Assembly: GCA_034508935.3 (NCBI GenBank)
Contig: CM067444.1
Location: forward strand, 33,307,663 to 33,371,662
DNA from: Berghia stephanieae
Taxonomy: Eukaryota > Mollusca > Gastropoda > Nudibranchia > Aeolidiidae
Direction of reading: 5' to 3'
Length of the DNA stretch: 64,000 bases
Shown here: one piece after another, positions 32,112 to 43,529 of the stretch
Layout: each line of letters opens with the position of its first letter
How positions within the stretch are numbered: position 1 is the first letter of the stretch
Notes under the pieces: model-generated
What the model was told of the DNA's origin: nothing
Databases searched by the model: none
What the model saw: the letters and a program-made list of their open reading frames with translations, nothing else
Translations under genes and position numbers: made by a program

Positions 32112-33284
32112 TTACCTTGCTCTTGGGCCAGCCCCAGGTGGTGAACGTGTGAGTGAAGTGTGTGCTCTGAAGGGCGATGGTGTGGTTGTATTTTTTTGGG
32201 GAGAGTTTGTGTGTTTGTTATTGGGGTTGGGGGGTGTGGATGGGGGTGGGGGGGATGTTGCCCTTTCTAAAGGGATTATTACTGGTGGTGTTGGTGTGAT
32301 GTGTTGGTGTAGATTTGGCATGGATGACATTCGTTTTGGTGTGTATGGGGAGTTGTGTGGTTCCTGTTCTGGTTGTTTACTCGGTGCAGTTTTTGTTGTG
32401 TTGGTATTTTTTGGAGTGTTGTCTTTTGTGGGTTTTGTGGGTTTATGTTCGGTGTCTGTGGTTAAGTGGTGTGGCTTGTGGGTTGTGGTGTATTTGGTGT
32501 GTTGGAGTGTTTCTTTCCCTTTTTCACCACCTGGTTCCAAGGTTCTTGGGACGGTGCGTCCGGCAGGGGGTTGCCGGAAGGCGTGATAGGAACAGTAGGT
32601 GAAGATGGAATAGGAGGAGGGATAGTGGGCTCTTGTGCCGAAATCACTCCTGGTATGTACCGTGCTCTAGTGGGGCACAAGTAGAAGGGATGCCCCACAT
32701 TATAGCATGTGGAGCATGCTGGCACACGCCCAGGAATGTGCACTTTCACATGGTGGAAGGCGCCACCCACCTCAAATTTTAGATAGTGGGGTATTTCTAC
32801 CCCATCTATCTTTTCCAGACGGAACGTGTACGAGTCTAGTTCGTCCCATCTGGGTTTGCCGACAACGATGGTGCCGGGCTTAGCGAAGGGGGCGAGAACC
32901 CTGGTGAGGCCGCCTTCCTTGACGGAGGGAGCCACCCATTTCAATACCCCCGACACCAGGGATTTGTTTACATCCCTGATGTGGAGGTTTATTTTTAGGG
33001 TTGGGTGGGGGTGCACAACGCCATGCAGTTTCTCCACATCTGACTCCCTTCCTTCTTTGAAGGTGACGTAGTATTTGCGGGCGTCCATGAAACGGTTAGA
33101 CTCCCGCAATATCGTCCATATTGGCCCCCATATTATTGAGGGCCAGTTTAATTTTCAGATGGTTGGCCTGGTTGGTTTCAGGTCCTTTTATGAATACCTC
33201 AACCGTATTTGGGGGATGAGGTCCATTGAATTTGAGATCCTCTGCGGATAGTTTCACCACAACTACGTTGGGGTGAACCGCCAT
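32112..33284 (-). pseudogene. LINE ORF1, zinc-knuckle protein (L1/Tx1-like)
   Basis: From 33,284: MAVHPNVVVVKLSAEDLKF, then the DARKYYVTFKEGRESDVEKL and INLHIRDVNKSLVSGVLKWV region, RVPACSTCYNVGHPFYLCP (a C-x2-C-x4-H-x4-C knuckle), EPWNQVVKKGKK, and a Pro/Ser/Thr-rich tail. In the family this protein binds element RNA and helps form the retrotransposition particle. Two frame changes (near 33,100 and near 32,500) separate three frames. Other copies: 35,480-36,578 and 40,239-40,628. The gene ends about 350 bases before ORF2 begins. Confidence 0.85.
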
Positions 33285-34578
33285 GTAGGCCCGGAAAGAG
33301 AAAGAGTGGGAAGAAGAGGTACAAATACAAATTCGTAGAGGGATATTTCCCCTCTTGTGGTAATATTTTTTTTTAAAAGGGTGGGGGGGGGGGGGGGTTA
33401 GAGGATTGTTGTTAGATATGGACTTACTAGCTTAGTAAGGGGTAAAGCAAGTGGAATTTAACAAACCCTTGAAGGGAGAAAAAAAAAAAAAGGGAAGGGG
33501 GTAGGTTGGGGTCAACGGAAGTTAGGAGGAAATGAGATGCTCCATCACAATGAGGTACAAAAGGTGGGGTTACGGATGTAGGGCGGGGATATGGTGAATA
33601 AGCAGTGGTGTTTATTGGAAGATCTTCCGTTTACTTACGCCATCCAGTTGTACGTTTTGGAAGGAGGTCGGATGAATAGTATTCACGGAAGGTGAACAAA
33701 ATGGAGAGACCGAAAATATAAAAAATAAAAATTCAGTTTTAAATTATTAGCACAGGGAAGCACATTCTAACAAACTAGTCTAACACTGAAGTTCCCTAAC
33801 GGCTAAGAAATAAAAAGGAAAAGAAAGAGTAAAAAAAAAAAAAAAAAAAGGCTAACACAAATAGGACTAATTTTACACCTAAAAACACTATAACACTGTT
33901 GGAAGCCTGGGGTCTATCAGTTTGCCTGATCGATAGCTTTAGAATTGAAGTTTTTGAGTATATTAAAGGTGGGAAACATATTAGTGGAAGGTTAGGTTTA
34001 GGTCGAGTTTGTTTTTGTTTCCATTGGCGAATTGCTGGGTACAAGGACCAATCGGCTTACAGGATTATTTATTTGTCTTTGATTGATTGTAATTCTTTGG
34101 GTATTTGTACAATATGGGGACATATATGAGTGATAATGAAGGTGGTTATCTTGGTTTTTAAGGGAACCTTGGATTAATTGTTAGTAACCTTGCTCCCTAA
34201 GGAGTCCAAGGGTGCCCACTCACTTTCCTGCTCTCTGGCCGAGCATCGTTGGCTGCTTATCTACTGTGCATGTGGTCTTTCACTGTGCAGCATTGGGTAT
34301 TGTATTACACTATGAATGCGTTTAAGGTTATGTTATCTTTTGAACTAGAGTCTTGACTGGAAAGGTGGGGCTAAGGAGTACAAAGTATTGTACGTTTTAA
34401 ATATTTCTTATAAGTTGCCTTGACCGATCCTGGCTGCATACGTGGTGTCTGTGACAATCTAGGCACCGCAGCACAGCTTTTTCGGATGAGCCAGGACCAT
34501 ACCCCTCCGGCATTCTGCGCGGCATACGCATTGTCCCGCGCCGCCATTTCGCTGGACCGTTGCGCCTAGTTCGCCGAG
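33285..34578 (-). promoter_or_regulatory. 5' UTR of the L1/Tx1-like LINE
   Basis: Sequence upstream of ORF1, ending in a GC-rich block that begins, on the minus strand, near 34,578 (GATGCGCCTCGGCGAACTAG). About 450 bases (34,130-34,578) match 58,470-58,975: CCAAGGGTG.CCAC.CACTTTC, CATGTGGTCTTTC/CACGTGGTCTTTC, CCCCTCCGGCAT.CTGCGCGG, GTTGCGCC.AGTTCGCCG. It contains a G-run at 33,383-33,398. LINE 5' UTRs of this kind carry the internal promoter. No protein-coding frame is supported. Confidence 0.6.
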
Positions 34579-34639
34579 GCGCATCGGAAGTTCTTTATTT
34601 TATTTATTTATTTCTATCACATGTACACTCGGGTATTGT

Positions 34640-34857
34640 GGCCTTTTTAATATTTACTTTGGCACCACTTGCGAGGCCGAAATTGTTGAAAGTTTCTAAA
34701 ATTTTATGTATGCTAGGCATATCTCTCGGAAAAAAGTTGTATCATCTGCATACGCGATGAGTTTTTTGTTGGCTTTTCCGGGGATTCTGGTGCCTTTCGA
34801 GTTCCTAATTTTTTCTAAAACAGTTTCAAGACATAAAATGTATAGTTGGGCTATTGT
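34640..34857 (-). pseudogene. LINE RT fragment (L1/Tx1-like)
   Basis: Matches the part of ORF2 around the YADD box at 29,540-29,740 (GCACCACTTGCGAGGCCGAA, CATACGCGATGAGTTTTTTG, CTAATTTTTTCTAAAACAG). It has small deletions and stops. The next block (34,854-35,045) is the second copy of the fragment at 4,304-4,451, in plus orientation. Confidence 0.82.
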
Positions 34858-35045
34858 TCAACGATGCTCACAAAATATTTGAAATATTAATATTAAAGAA
34901 AAAAACCCAACAAAACCTATGTATGAACACAGGACACATTCTATACACAACCTACCCTAACACTAACACAAAAATAACTAAATTATACTACAGAAACGGG
35001 AACGAAAGTCCCTCCACAAAGTCCTCTTCCGTAAGCTCCAAATCG
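34854..35045 (+). repeat. Dispersed LINE-like fragment, copy 2
   Basis: See 4,304-4,451 for shared blocks. It is wedged between two minus-strand LINE fragments at 34,857 and 35,047, so it marks a rearrangement joint. Confidence 0.6.
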
Positions 35046-35046
35046 A

Positions 35047-36767
35047 TCATAGTATTTTCTGTCTCATACCTCTGATGTTTAGTGTTATGATTGTCAATGG
35101 TGGGAAGTCATCCTCTTTGTAGGTTGTTTTTATTTTGTATTGTTGGTTTTTAGTGTATGATGTTGCTTGTTCTCTAGAGGTGGTGTGTTTGTTGTATCTA
35201 GAGGTGCTTATGTATGTGGGTATATATGTGTGGTTAGTGGGCAGCATGTCTGGGTTTAATGTATGTATTTTGTTTAAATGTTGGGGTTTATGTCTCCCAT
35301 GTGTCGTGGTGGTCTGGGGAGTGACCTTTCTCTCTTATATTATGGATGAGTGGAGTCTTCCTCTTAAATGAAGAGGAGCTCCTTTAGTGTGGTGTGTTTG
35401 TTTGTGTCGGTCTTGGGTGATGTGTTCTTTGACTTCTCCTCGCTCTTGGGCCAGCCCCAGGTGGTGATCATGTAAGTGAAGTGTGTGTTCTGAAGGGTGA
35501 TGGTTGTGTGGTTGTATTTTTGGGGGGAGAGTTTGTGAGTTTGTTATTGGGGTTGGGGGTGTGGATGGGGATGGAGGGGATGTTGCCCTTTCTAAAGGGA
35601 TTAGATTATTACTGGTTGTGGTGGTGTGATGTGTCGGTGGAGATTTGGCATGGATGGCAATCGTTTTGGTGTGTGTGGGGAGTTGTGTGATTCCTGTTCT
35701 AGTTGTTTACTCGGTGCATCTTTTGTTGTGTTGGTATTATTTGGAGTGTTGTCTTGTTGGTTTGTTTGGTGTCTGTAGTTTTGTGGTGTGGCTTGTGGGT
35801 TGTGATGTATTTGGTGTGTTGGAGTGTTTCTTTCCCTTTTTCACCACCTGGTTCCAAGGTTCTTCGGACAGTGCATCCGGTAGGGGGTTGCCGGAAGGCG
35901 TGATGGTAGGTGAAGATGGAATTGGAGGAGGGATAGTGGGGTCTTGTGCCAAAATCACTCCTGGTGCGTACTGTGCCCTAGTGGGGCACAAGTAGAAGGG
36001 ATGCCCGCATTATAACATGTAGAGCATGCTGGCACACGCCCAGGAATGTGCACTTTTACATGGTGGAAGGCGCCACCCACCTCAAATTTTAGTGAGGTAT
36101 TTCTACCCATCTATCTTCTCCAAACGGAAAGTGTAAGAGTCCAGTTCGTCCCGTCTAGATCTGCCGACAACGATGGTGAAGGGGGCGAGAGCCCTGGTGA
36201 GGCCGCCTTCCTTGACGGAGGGAGCCACCCATTTTAATACCCCCGACACCAGGGATTTGTTTACATCCCTGATGTGGAGGTTTATTTTTAGGATTGGGTG
36301 GGGGTCACTACGCCGTGTAGTTTCCCCACCTCTGACTCCCTTCCTTCCTTGAATGTGACGTAGTATTTGGGGGCGTCCATGAAACGGTAGACTCCCGTAA
36401 TATCGTCCATATTGACTCCCATATTGTTGAGGGCCAGCTTAACTTTTAGGTGGTTAGCCTGGTTTGTTTCAGGATCTTTGATGAAGACCTCAACTGTATT
36501 CGGGGGATGAGGCCCATTGAATTTTAAATCCTCTGCGGATAGTTTCACAACTACGTTGGGGTGAATTGCTCCCGCCATGGAGGTTTACTTACGCCATCCA
36601 GTTCTTTATAGGGTTGAAAAGGGTTTTAAATAGTATTCACAGATCCAATGGACTAATGTACTAACGTAACAAAAAAGGAAAACAAAAAAAAAAAGAAAAA
36701 AATTAAACACAGGAATGGCACATTCTATACACGAAATATAACAAACTGATCTAACACTAATGTCTTT
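35047..36767 (-). pseudogene. L1/Tx1-like LINE copy: 5' UTR, ORF1 and ORF2 start
   Basis: ORF1 starts MAGAIHPNVVVKLSAEDLKF at 36,578 and continues in other frames through TNQANHLKVKLALNNMG, DAPKYYVTFKEGRESEVGK, a damaged knuckle region near 36,020 and EEPWNQVVKKGKKHSN. The ORF2 start (TIITLNIRGMRQK) lies at 35,047-35,100. It is about 85-90% like the copy at 31.7-33.3 kb by eye. Several indels break it. The leader upstream of the ATG has a donor-like GTAAGT; the other copy carries about 340 extra bases at the same place. Confidence 0.82.
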
Positions 36768-39700
36768 TGCTTTTTCTGATATGTTGTTTTTATGCAGGTT
36801 GTGAAAGGTTTGGATGAGGTTGGTCTTGGTTAATCCAGTTTCGAGTGCTACATGCATATCGTTCTGTTGGTATGACTGCTTTGTATATTTGCTTGCTGGT
36901 GTGATTTTTCCCTAATGGGTTGCTGTTTTAATTTTGTTGTAGAAATCTGGGGGCTGTGATCCGCTGAAATGGGGAAATGTGTGGTTCAGTTTCGTAAATT
37001 TGGTTATATGCATTCCTAAGTAGTATGTTCCTATTGGATATGTTCCTTTGTGTTGTACTATGTTGTCAATGTATTTTAATCTTGCGGTTTGTAGTTTTAT
37101 TTGGATGTCGTGTAATCCTACTCCTATGTGTATTGGTAGTGTTAGTGTCTTGTAGCTGATGTTTTGTTCTGTTGTTTGGAGTATGTATTTTTTATTGCGG
37201 TTTTAATCTGTTTTATTACTTTGTAAGGAGGTGTAAAGATTTTTAATTGATATATTATTTTTGGTATTATGTAAGTGTTTGCTATTTTGGCTCGTTCAAA
37301 GATTGATGTTTGTATATATTGGTATTTATATAATTTTCTTATTTATGTTGTTGGATGTCTTTCCAGTCTTTGTCTGTTTTCTTGTTTGTTTTTCTGTATG
37401 TTATACCTAAAATCTTAATGTTCTCTACTCATTCTAATTCATTATTTTCTTGTTTTTTATTTTTGTAGTGTTGGTTAGATTACCTATTTTCATTATTTTG
37501 GATTTTTTTATATTGATTTTTGACCCACTGCCCTCTCCAAAATGTTAAAATTTTTCTAATATTCTATTGATGCTTTTCCTATCCCTTGGAAAGAAAGTTG
37601 TCATCTACGTAGGCTATCAATTTTTTATTTGTAATACCAGGTAGTTATGTACCTGTAATCATGGGTCTTTCCTTACACTTTCTAAAAAAATTTCTAAACA
37701 CAGTGTATTAAGTATGGCTGAACAGGGGCATCTTTGATGGACGGACCTGCCTATTTGAAATGGTGTTGATATATCTTGGTTTATGATGACACAGCTCTCT
37801 GGTTCTTTATAAATGATTTCAACCCTGTTTTGAAAGTATTCTTTTTTATTCTCTAGTAGTGTTTTATGTATGTAACTGTGTTGTAGCCTGTCAAATGCCT
37901 TTTCTTGGTCAATTGACAGTATGTGTGTTGTCGTGTCTGTTTGTAGGGTATATTCTATGATGTCTCTTATGTTGTGTCTATTTTGTTCTATGTTTTTGCC
38001 TGGTATGGCGCATGTTTGTTCAGGGTTGATCAGTGTTGGGAGAACTGGTTTTATTTTTGTAGCTAGTGTTTTTGTCAGAATTTTGTAATCTGTATTTAAT
38101 AGTGAAATGGGTCGATAATCTTTCATGTTTGTTATTTTTATTTGTCTTAGGTATTAGTGTAATGTATGAGGTGATTGTGATCTGCTAAGTCTTTTTTGTT
38201 TATACGCTTCTTCTAAAACGATTTTTAGAGCTGGGCCGAGATGGGGAGGGGGGGGGGGGGGGGGGGGGGAGAAGAATTGATAAAATTCAACGGTTAAACC
38301 ATCAGGGCCAGGGGTTTTGTTTTTGTTCATGTTTTTGATTGTGTGTTTGATGTCTGCTAGAGGTATTGGTGTGTTTAATGTTTCTCGTTGGTCTTCTGGT
38401 AGTTTTTTTGCGTGTTTTGTATATTATTCTTCTATTTTTGCATTTGTTCATATTCGTAAAGTTGTGTAAAATTGGGTGAATGCTTTTTGGATTTCTGTTT
38501 CGTCTGTTGTTGTGTTCCCTGACATGTCTATTATTTCATTTGATGTTTTTTTTGTTTTGTGTTTGCGTTTCTATGTTTTGTATTGATTGTTCAAGTGTAA
38601 TGTTTGAGTTTGTCCTTAATTTGTAGCTACATCTAATTTTACATCCTTGCAGTCTTGTCTGTTCTATGTTGTCTAGTTTGTCTTGAATGTCAAGTATTTG
38701 GTCATTGTCTAGATGTCCAATTTTTTCGCCTTCTAATATGTGTTTGTATTCTTTTTATTTTTGCCTTAATTGTTTTTGTATTGCCGTTGCTATTGCTATT
38801 GTCACTGTCTTTACTGCCATTTTTATTGTTTCCCACCAGTCTATGTCGTTTTCTGGTAAGATATTAGTGTATTCTTGTAGGATAATGTTCATGTAACTGG
38901 TGCAGTATTTATTTTCGAGCGGGTGGTTGGATGGGAGCATCACCCTTGAATCATATACCTATGATGTTCGCATGGGTGTACGATCCGATAGTGATGTCGT
39001 TTCTTCTTCTCTTTACTAGCCTATCCTGCTTCTTTGGTTTGTGATTGTATTTTTGACAGGGGATATTTTTTTTCCTGTAAATCCTCTGCCTGTTTGTTCT
39101 TGGTTATTTATAATTTAGCTTATGATATCTTTAGGTTATGATTTTGATTGACATTTGTACTATTTTTGTTGGATTGCTTGTTTTTTTGTTTCAGCGGTCT
39201 CTCATATAACCTCAATTGTGTTGGAAGAGACCTAAAGCAACAAACAAACAAAAAAAAAAAAAAATTTATTTTCGAGTAGTTTATTGTTTAATTTCCAGTA
39301 CGCGCATTTGTTTCTTTTTCTTTTGTCCAAATTGTGTATACACGGCTTTGTGGTCTTGTGAATGTTAATGTACTTGCAATGTGTTCTGTTTGTGTTGGTG
39401 TTATTGTTTTGTGGCTCAGTATTCTATCTAATCTTTTCCTATTGTATATTGTTGTGAATGTCGTTTCTTTTCCCAGGGGTGATATTGTCCTATAGGCGTC
39501 TATTGAATTAAATTTTTGTGTTATTTGTCTGACTTTTTCATTGTTTTTTTATCTCCATGTCTCGTCTGTCGAACTGTCATTTGCGTCTATGGTCGCGTTG
39601 AAATCTCCTGCAATTATTATTGTTAAGTGTTTGTTTCTTTCTATCCAGTCTGTTAGTATTGCATAGAAATTTTCATCATTGTTTTTGGCAGGTCCATATA

Positions 39701-40628
39701 TGTTGTATAAGTGATATTGTGCGTCATGTTCTTGTATGTCTATCATCCCTAGTATGGTCGAATTCGTGGTGATGTATTTTCCATCTGTCACTAATCTTAA
39801 GTATGGCTACACCGCGTGACTCGTTTCTGTTTGTTGTCCAGAATATTATTTACATGTGGGTATAGTTTTGTTTTTATTTGTTTCTGTGTATGTTTGTCGT
39901 GTACGTTTGTTCCTTGTAACAGTATGAAGTCAAGTGGTTTGTTTTTTGTTTGTGTGGTAATGGTGACGATGTTGCTTGTTTTGTTCCTTAATTCTCTTAT
40001 ATTTATGGCCAAGTCTTTGTCTTTTGGCTTTTCTTCTCCACGCCATGAAGGCGTATCAAAGATTCTTTGTTGTTTAGAACTACAAAGACTTTTCTGTGGT
40101 TGTTGCTTTTTGGTAGTTTTAACCGTTTGCCAACCTTCCCTATCAGATGAGGGAGAAGTTGAAGGGGAGTGGGGAGAAGAGGGTGAAGGAGGGCTGGTAG
40201 ATGGTGGTGCCGGCTGCGGCTGTTGCTGGGGTTCCCTATTACATCGTTTTGGAGCCCAAGAGGGTTCCTTGCATGCAACGGAAGAACGGGTGTCCTTCCA
40301 TCCCACAGGTGGGGCACACAGGGACTCTGCCAGGGAGAAGTACTCCTATCTTATGGAGTTTGCCCTCTATCACTACACGAATGTAGTGGTGCACTTCTGT
40401 CCCTTTGTCTTTTGGTTCTAGGCGAAAGGACCTCGTGCCCAATTCGCCTGGCCGACCCTTTCCAATGAAGAGAGTGCCGGGCTTCGCCAGAGGGGCGAAC
40501 GCTCTAATCAAGGCTTTGTTTTTCAGCCTTAGAGGCACGAATCGCATAGTCCCTGCAATGAGAGCCTGACAGACATCTCGAAAAAAACAATGAGACCTCT
40601 GCCATACGGCTTTTCTTTTCCACGCCAT
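36768..40628 (-). pseudogene. L1/Tx1-like LINE, second subfamily (ORF1 end, EN, RT)
   Basis: From 40,628: ORF1 with RAFAPLAKPGTLFIGKG, VPVCPTCGMEGHPFFRC (zinc knuckle) and GWQTVKTTKKQQPQ; then endonuclease pieces (DFILLQGTNVHDKH, IIIAGDFNATIDANDSS) at 39,549-40,000; RT at 37,659-38,126 (YRPISLLNTDYKILTKTLAT, HILSIDQEKAFDRLQHSYIH); a diverged AYVDD box near 37,600; and a C-terminal piece (TGLTKTNLIQTFHNLHKNN) near 36,800. It is more like the plus-strand copy at 9,603 than like the 29-33 kb copy. Many frame changes and one 345-bp insertion (38,920-39,264) break it. A G-run lies at 38,248-38,269. Confidence 0.83.
38908..39276 (+). mobile_element. 345-bp retroposon with 12-bp target duplication
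   Basis: Insertion 38,920-39,264 between perfect duplications TTTATTTTCGAG at 38,908-38,919 and 39,265-39,276. The 3' end is CAATTGTGTTGGAAGAGACC then AAAGCAACAAACAAACA and an A-run. It has no coding frame, so it may be a SINE or a truncated LINE. The 47-bp insertion at 31,732 is a shorter copy of its end. Confidence 0.88.
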
Positions 40629-41720
40629 GTAGGCGTATCAAAGATTCTTACGCTGTACCCAGAGCCATCAAGGCTGGCTATGACTTCAAGGAGGACTGGT
40701 GATAAAAGAGAAAGTTAATATTGCAATTGTATTATATAAATATCTATATATTTATGACTTGCTATGATCTCCAATTTGATGGTCATGTGGTTTACCCAGT
40801 GGACATCCATGTTTTCACTATCCAATTTACTTCCTTTTTACTGATATGACCAAAAGGTGTTGCAAGCGCCGTCAAACTCTTAAATACAAAAATATGTACT
40901 ACCCATTCTAGTTGGTTGTTTTCTTGTACTTCCTCTATCTCCGTTATTCTTTATTTTTTGACATTTACTTTTGCCCCACTGCCCTCTCCGAAATATATAA
41001 TTTTTTCTAATATTGTTAATGCTCTTTCTGTGAGCTCTAAGTGAATTATCTTGACGGTGAGCTTACCATCACCAACATCTACCACAACAGAAGAGAAAAA
41101 AAAAACAGAAAAAAGGGGGGAGAGATGGGGAATGAGAGAGGAGTTCCTTCTTGGGCATTGGAAGAACGGGTGTCCTTCCATCCCACATGTGGGGCATGCA
41201 GAGATCCGTCCTGGAAGAAGTACTCCTTGTGGAGTTTACCCTCTATGACTACCTCTACTTCTTCATTTTTAGATTCAAAGCAAAATTATCTAGTGCCCAA
41301 TTCGCCTGGCCATCTCCAAATGGAGAGGGAACTGGGTTTCGCCAAAGGGGCGAATGCTCTAAAGCATCATTTTTTAGCTTAAGCAGAACAAACTGCATGG
41401 TTTCCGCAATAAAGCTTGGCAAAATGTCTCCATGTTTCTAAGTCATGGAAGCTTCGTTGTTTAGAACAATTTTTTTCGGTCGGTGAACCAGTAAACCACA
41501 CTAATGCTTTCCAAATTCCCTTGAAGATGGGCTACGAATAGTCATGTGCAAACCTTGGTGGATGTGGCCCCTTTTACAAAAAATCTCCGTGTTTGCTGAG
41601 GAACAAACCACATGGCCCTGCAATAAGAGCCTGGCTTATATCTCGAAAATAAGGTTTGTCATATGGCTTTTTCTTTCTATGCCATGGAGGTGTATTAAGG
41701 ATTCTTTGTTAAATTATCAG
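40629..41720 (-). pseudogene. L1/Tx1-like LINE ORF1 fragments and a LINE tail
   Basis: A second damaged knuckle region (MEGHPFFQC) lies near 41,160-41,200 with a following segment like 40,380-40,520. The part 41,430-41,540 matches 13,330-13,430, and 41,580-41,710 repeats the ORF1 start region again. A plus-strand LINE tail remnant (CTGATATGACCAAAAGGTGT then TGCAAGCGCCGTCAAA) sits at 40,740-40,890. No intact frame. Confidence 0.65.
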
Positions 41721-41721
41721 T

Positions 41722-41948
41722 CACCATAGTCCGGGATTTTGGGATTTTCTCAGAATGTTCCACTGATTTTGCCCTGTCGAAACATGTTCCTCTTATAAAA
41801 GCTCAGGTCAAGTGGTGGATCTGTGAAAACATGTCTTGTGTCATATTTTGGCACATATGCTCAGTTGCATGAAATTTGGTGACACTCCCATTTTTATGGC
41901 GTCAATCTAGGCAAATTGGCGCCAGATGTCAAAAGTGAGACAAGGCAA
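41722..41948 (-). repeat. Dispersed repeat with GGCGCCAG block, copy 2
   Basis: Inverse of 12,338-12,572 (TTGGCGCCAGATGTCAAAAG, TTTGGTGACACTCCCATTTT, ATAAAAGCTCAGGTCAA). From 41,950 to 42,590 only AT-rich sequence and a GT/GC dinucleotide run (42,450-42,503) are seen. Confidence 0.75.
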
Positions 41949-42463
41949 TTGATGGTCAAATGGGAGGGGGTAAATGAGTCTAGATTTTATTTGTAAGTGG
42001 GTCAAGATGGGAAGTAGTTATAGGTCTGTTTTAAAAGATAGTTATTATAACTTAGTTTACTCTTTTTATCTTTATTACATTGTTTTACAATTTTGATTTA
42101 TTACAGATACTTGTCTTTATTTGTAAGATCCGTAACCACTGGGCCACCGTAACAAAGATAAAACAAGTGAAAACAAATACTTTCAGTTTAGGCCTTTTTA
42201 CCAGAAGTTAATTTTAAATCTCTTGAACAGAATTTTTTTTTTTTAAATCGTTATAAGGAAAGGACAATGCATTAAAAATGTGCATAAATTAAGTTGTATC
42301 TCTATTATTAAGAATTGATGTACAACAGAAGTAGATGGTCTACAAAACTATATTTTATGTTATGATTTTGAGTTTGACCAATGGACCGATAGACCGATAC
42401 ATTTTCCTCCTTTTTGACAAATTGTCATTATCATCACTGCTAATTTATTTTGTGTGTGTTTGC

Positions 42464-42497
<34 letters not shown>

Positions 42498-42594
42498 GTG
42501 TGGTGTACCTACTGCGATTATGTCCTTTAAATGTCTTAATAATAAAAATGGAATAAAAAATTAGTTGATTTTCTTTTTTTTTTTCTTTGCAAAA

Positions 42595-43060
42595 CCCAAC
42601 CATTTTGGGTGAGGTCCTTTAACCTCCCATAGTGGGCAGAGAGGCACTTACTGTGCCTTCTATATCCCTCTATATTTGTTTTCCAACTTGCTTTCCTGGG
42701 TGGGGTTCCTGACCTACCATAGTGGGCAGGGGGGGGGGGGTGCCTTCTATGTGCCTTCTATCCCCCTATATTTGTTATCCAACTTGCTTTCCGTCTTTGT
42801 CTTGAGATGGGGTTACTTGGATTTGTTTAGGCCCTCTGGGTGGGGTTTTTGACCTCCCATAATGGGCAGGAAGGTACTTCTTGTGTCTTCTATCCCCCAT
42901 ATCTGTTTTCCAATTTACTTTCTGTCTTTGTCTTGGAATGAGATTACTTTGTTTTGCAGCTGGGAGGGAAACAGTCAAATGTATAGTTAGTTATGGGAGA
43001 TGACATTTTTTCCCTTGTAAATCATCTCTCTGTTATGCAATGTATTATTTTTTCTTTTAC
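42595..43060 (+). repeat. LINE 3'-tail repeat with three tandem head units
   Basis: The block CCTCCCATAGTGGGCAG / CTTCTATCCCC is present three times in tandem (near 42,630, 42,715, 42,860), then the usual GTAAATCATCTCTCTGTTATG. A G-run of about 11 lies at 42,730. It runs into the TA tract. Confidence 0.78.
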
Positions 43061-43061
43061 A

Positions 43062-43527
<466 letters not shown>

Positions 43528-43529
43528 AA

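Noticed and set aside
32149-32586. 145-codon plus-strand frame opposite the LINE
   Set aside because: Shadow of the Pro/Thr-rich ORF1 tail on the minus strand.
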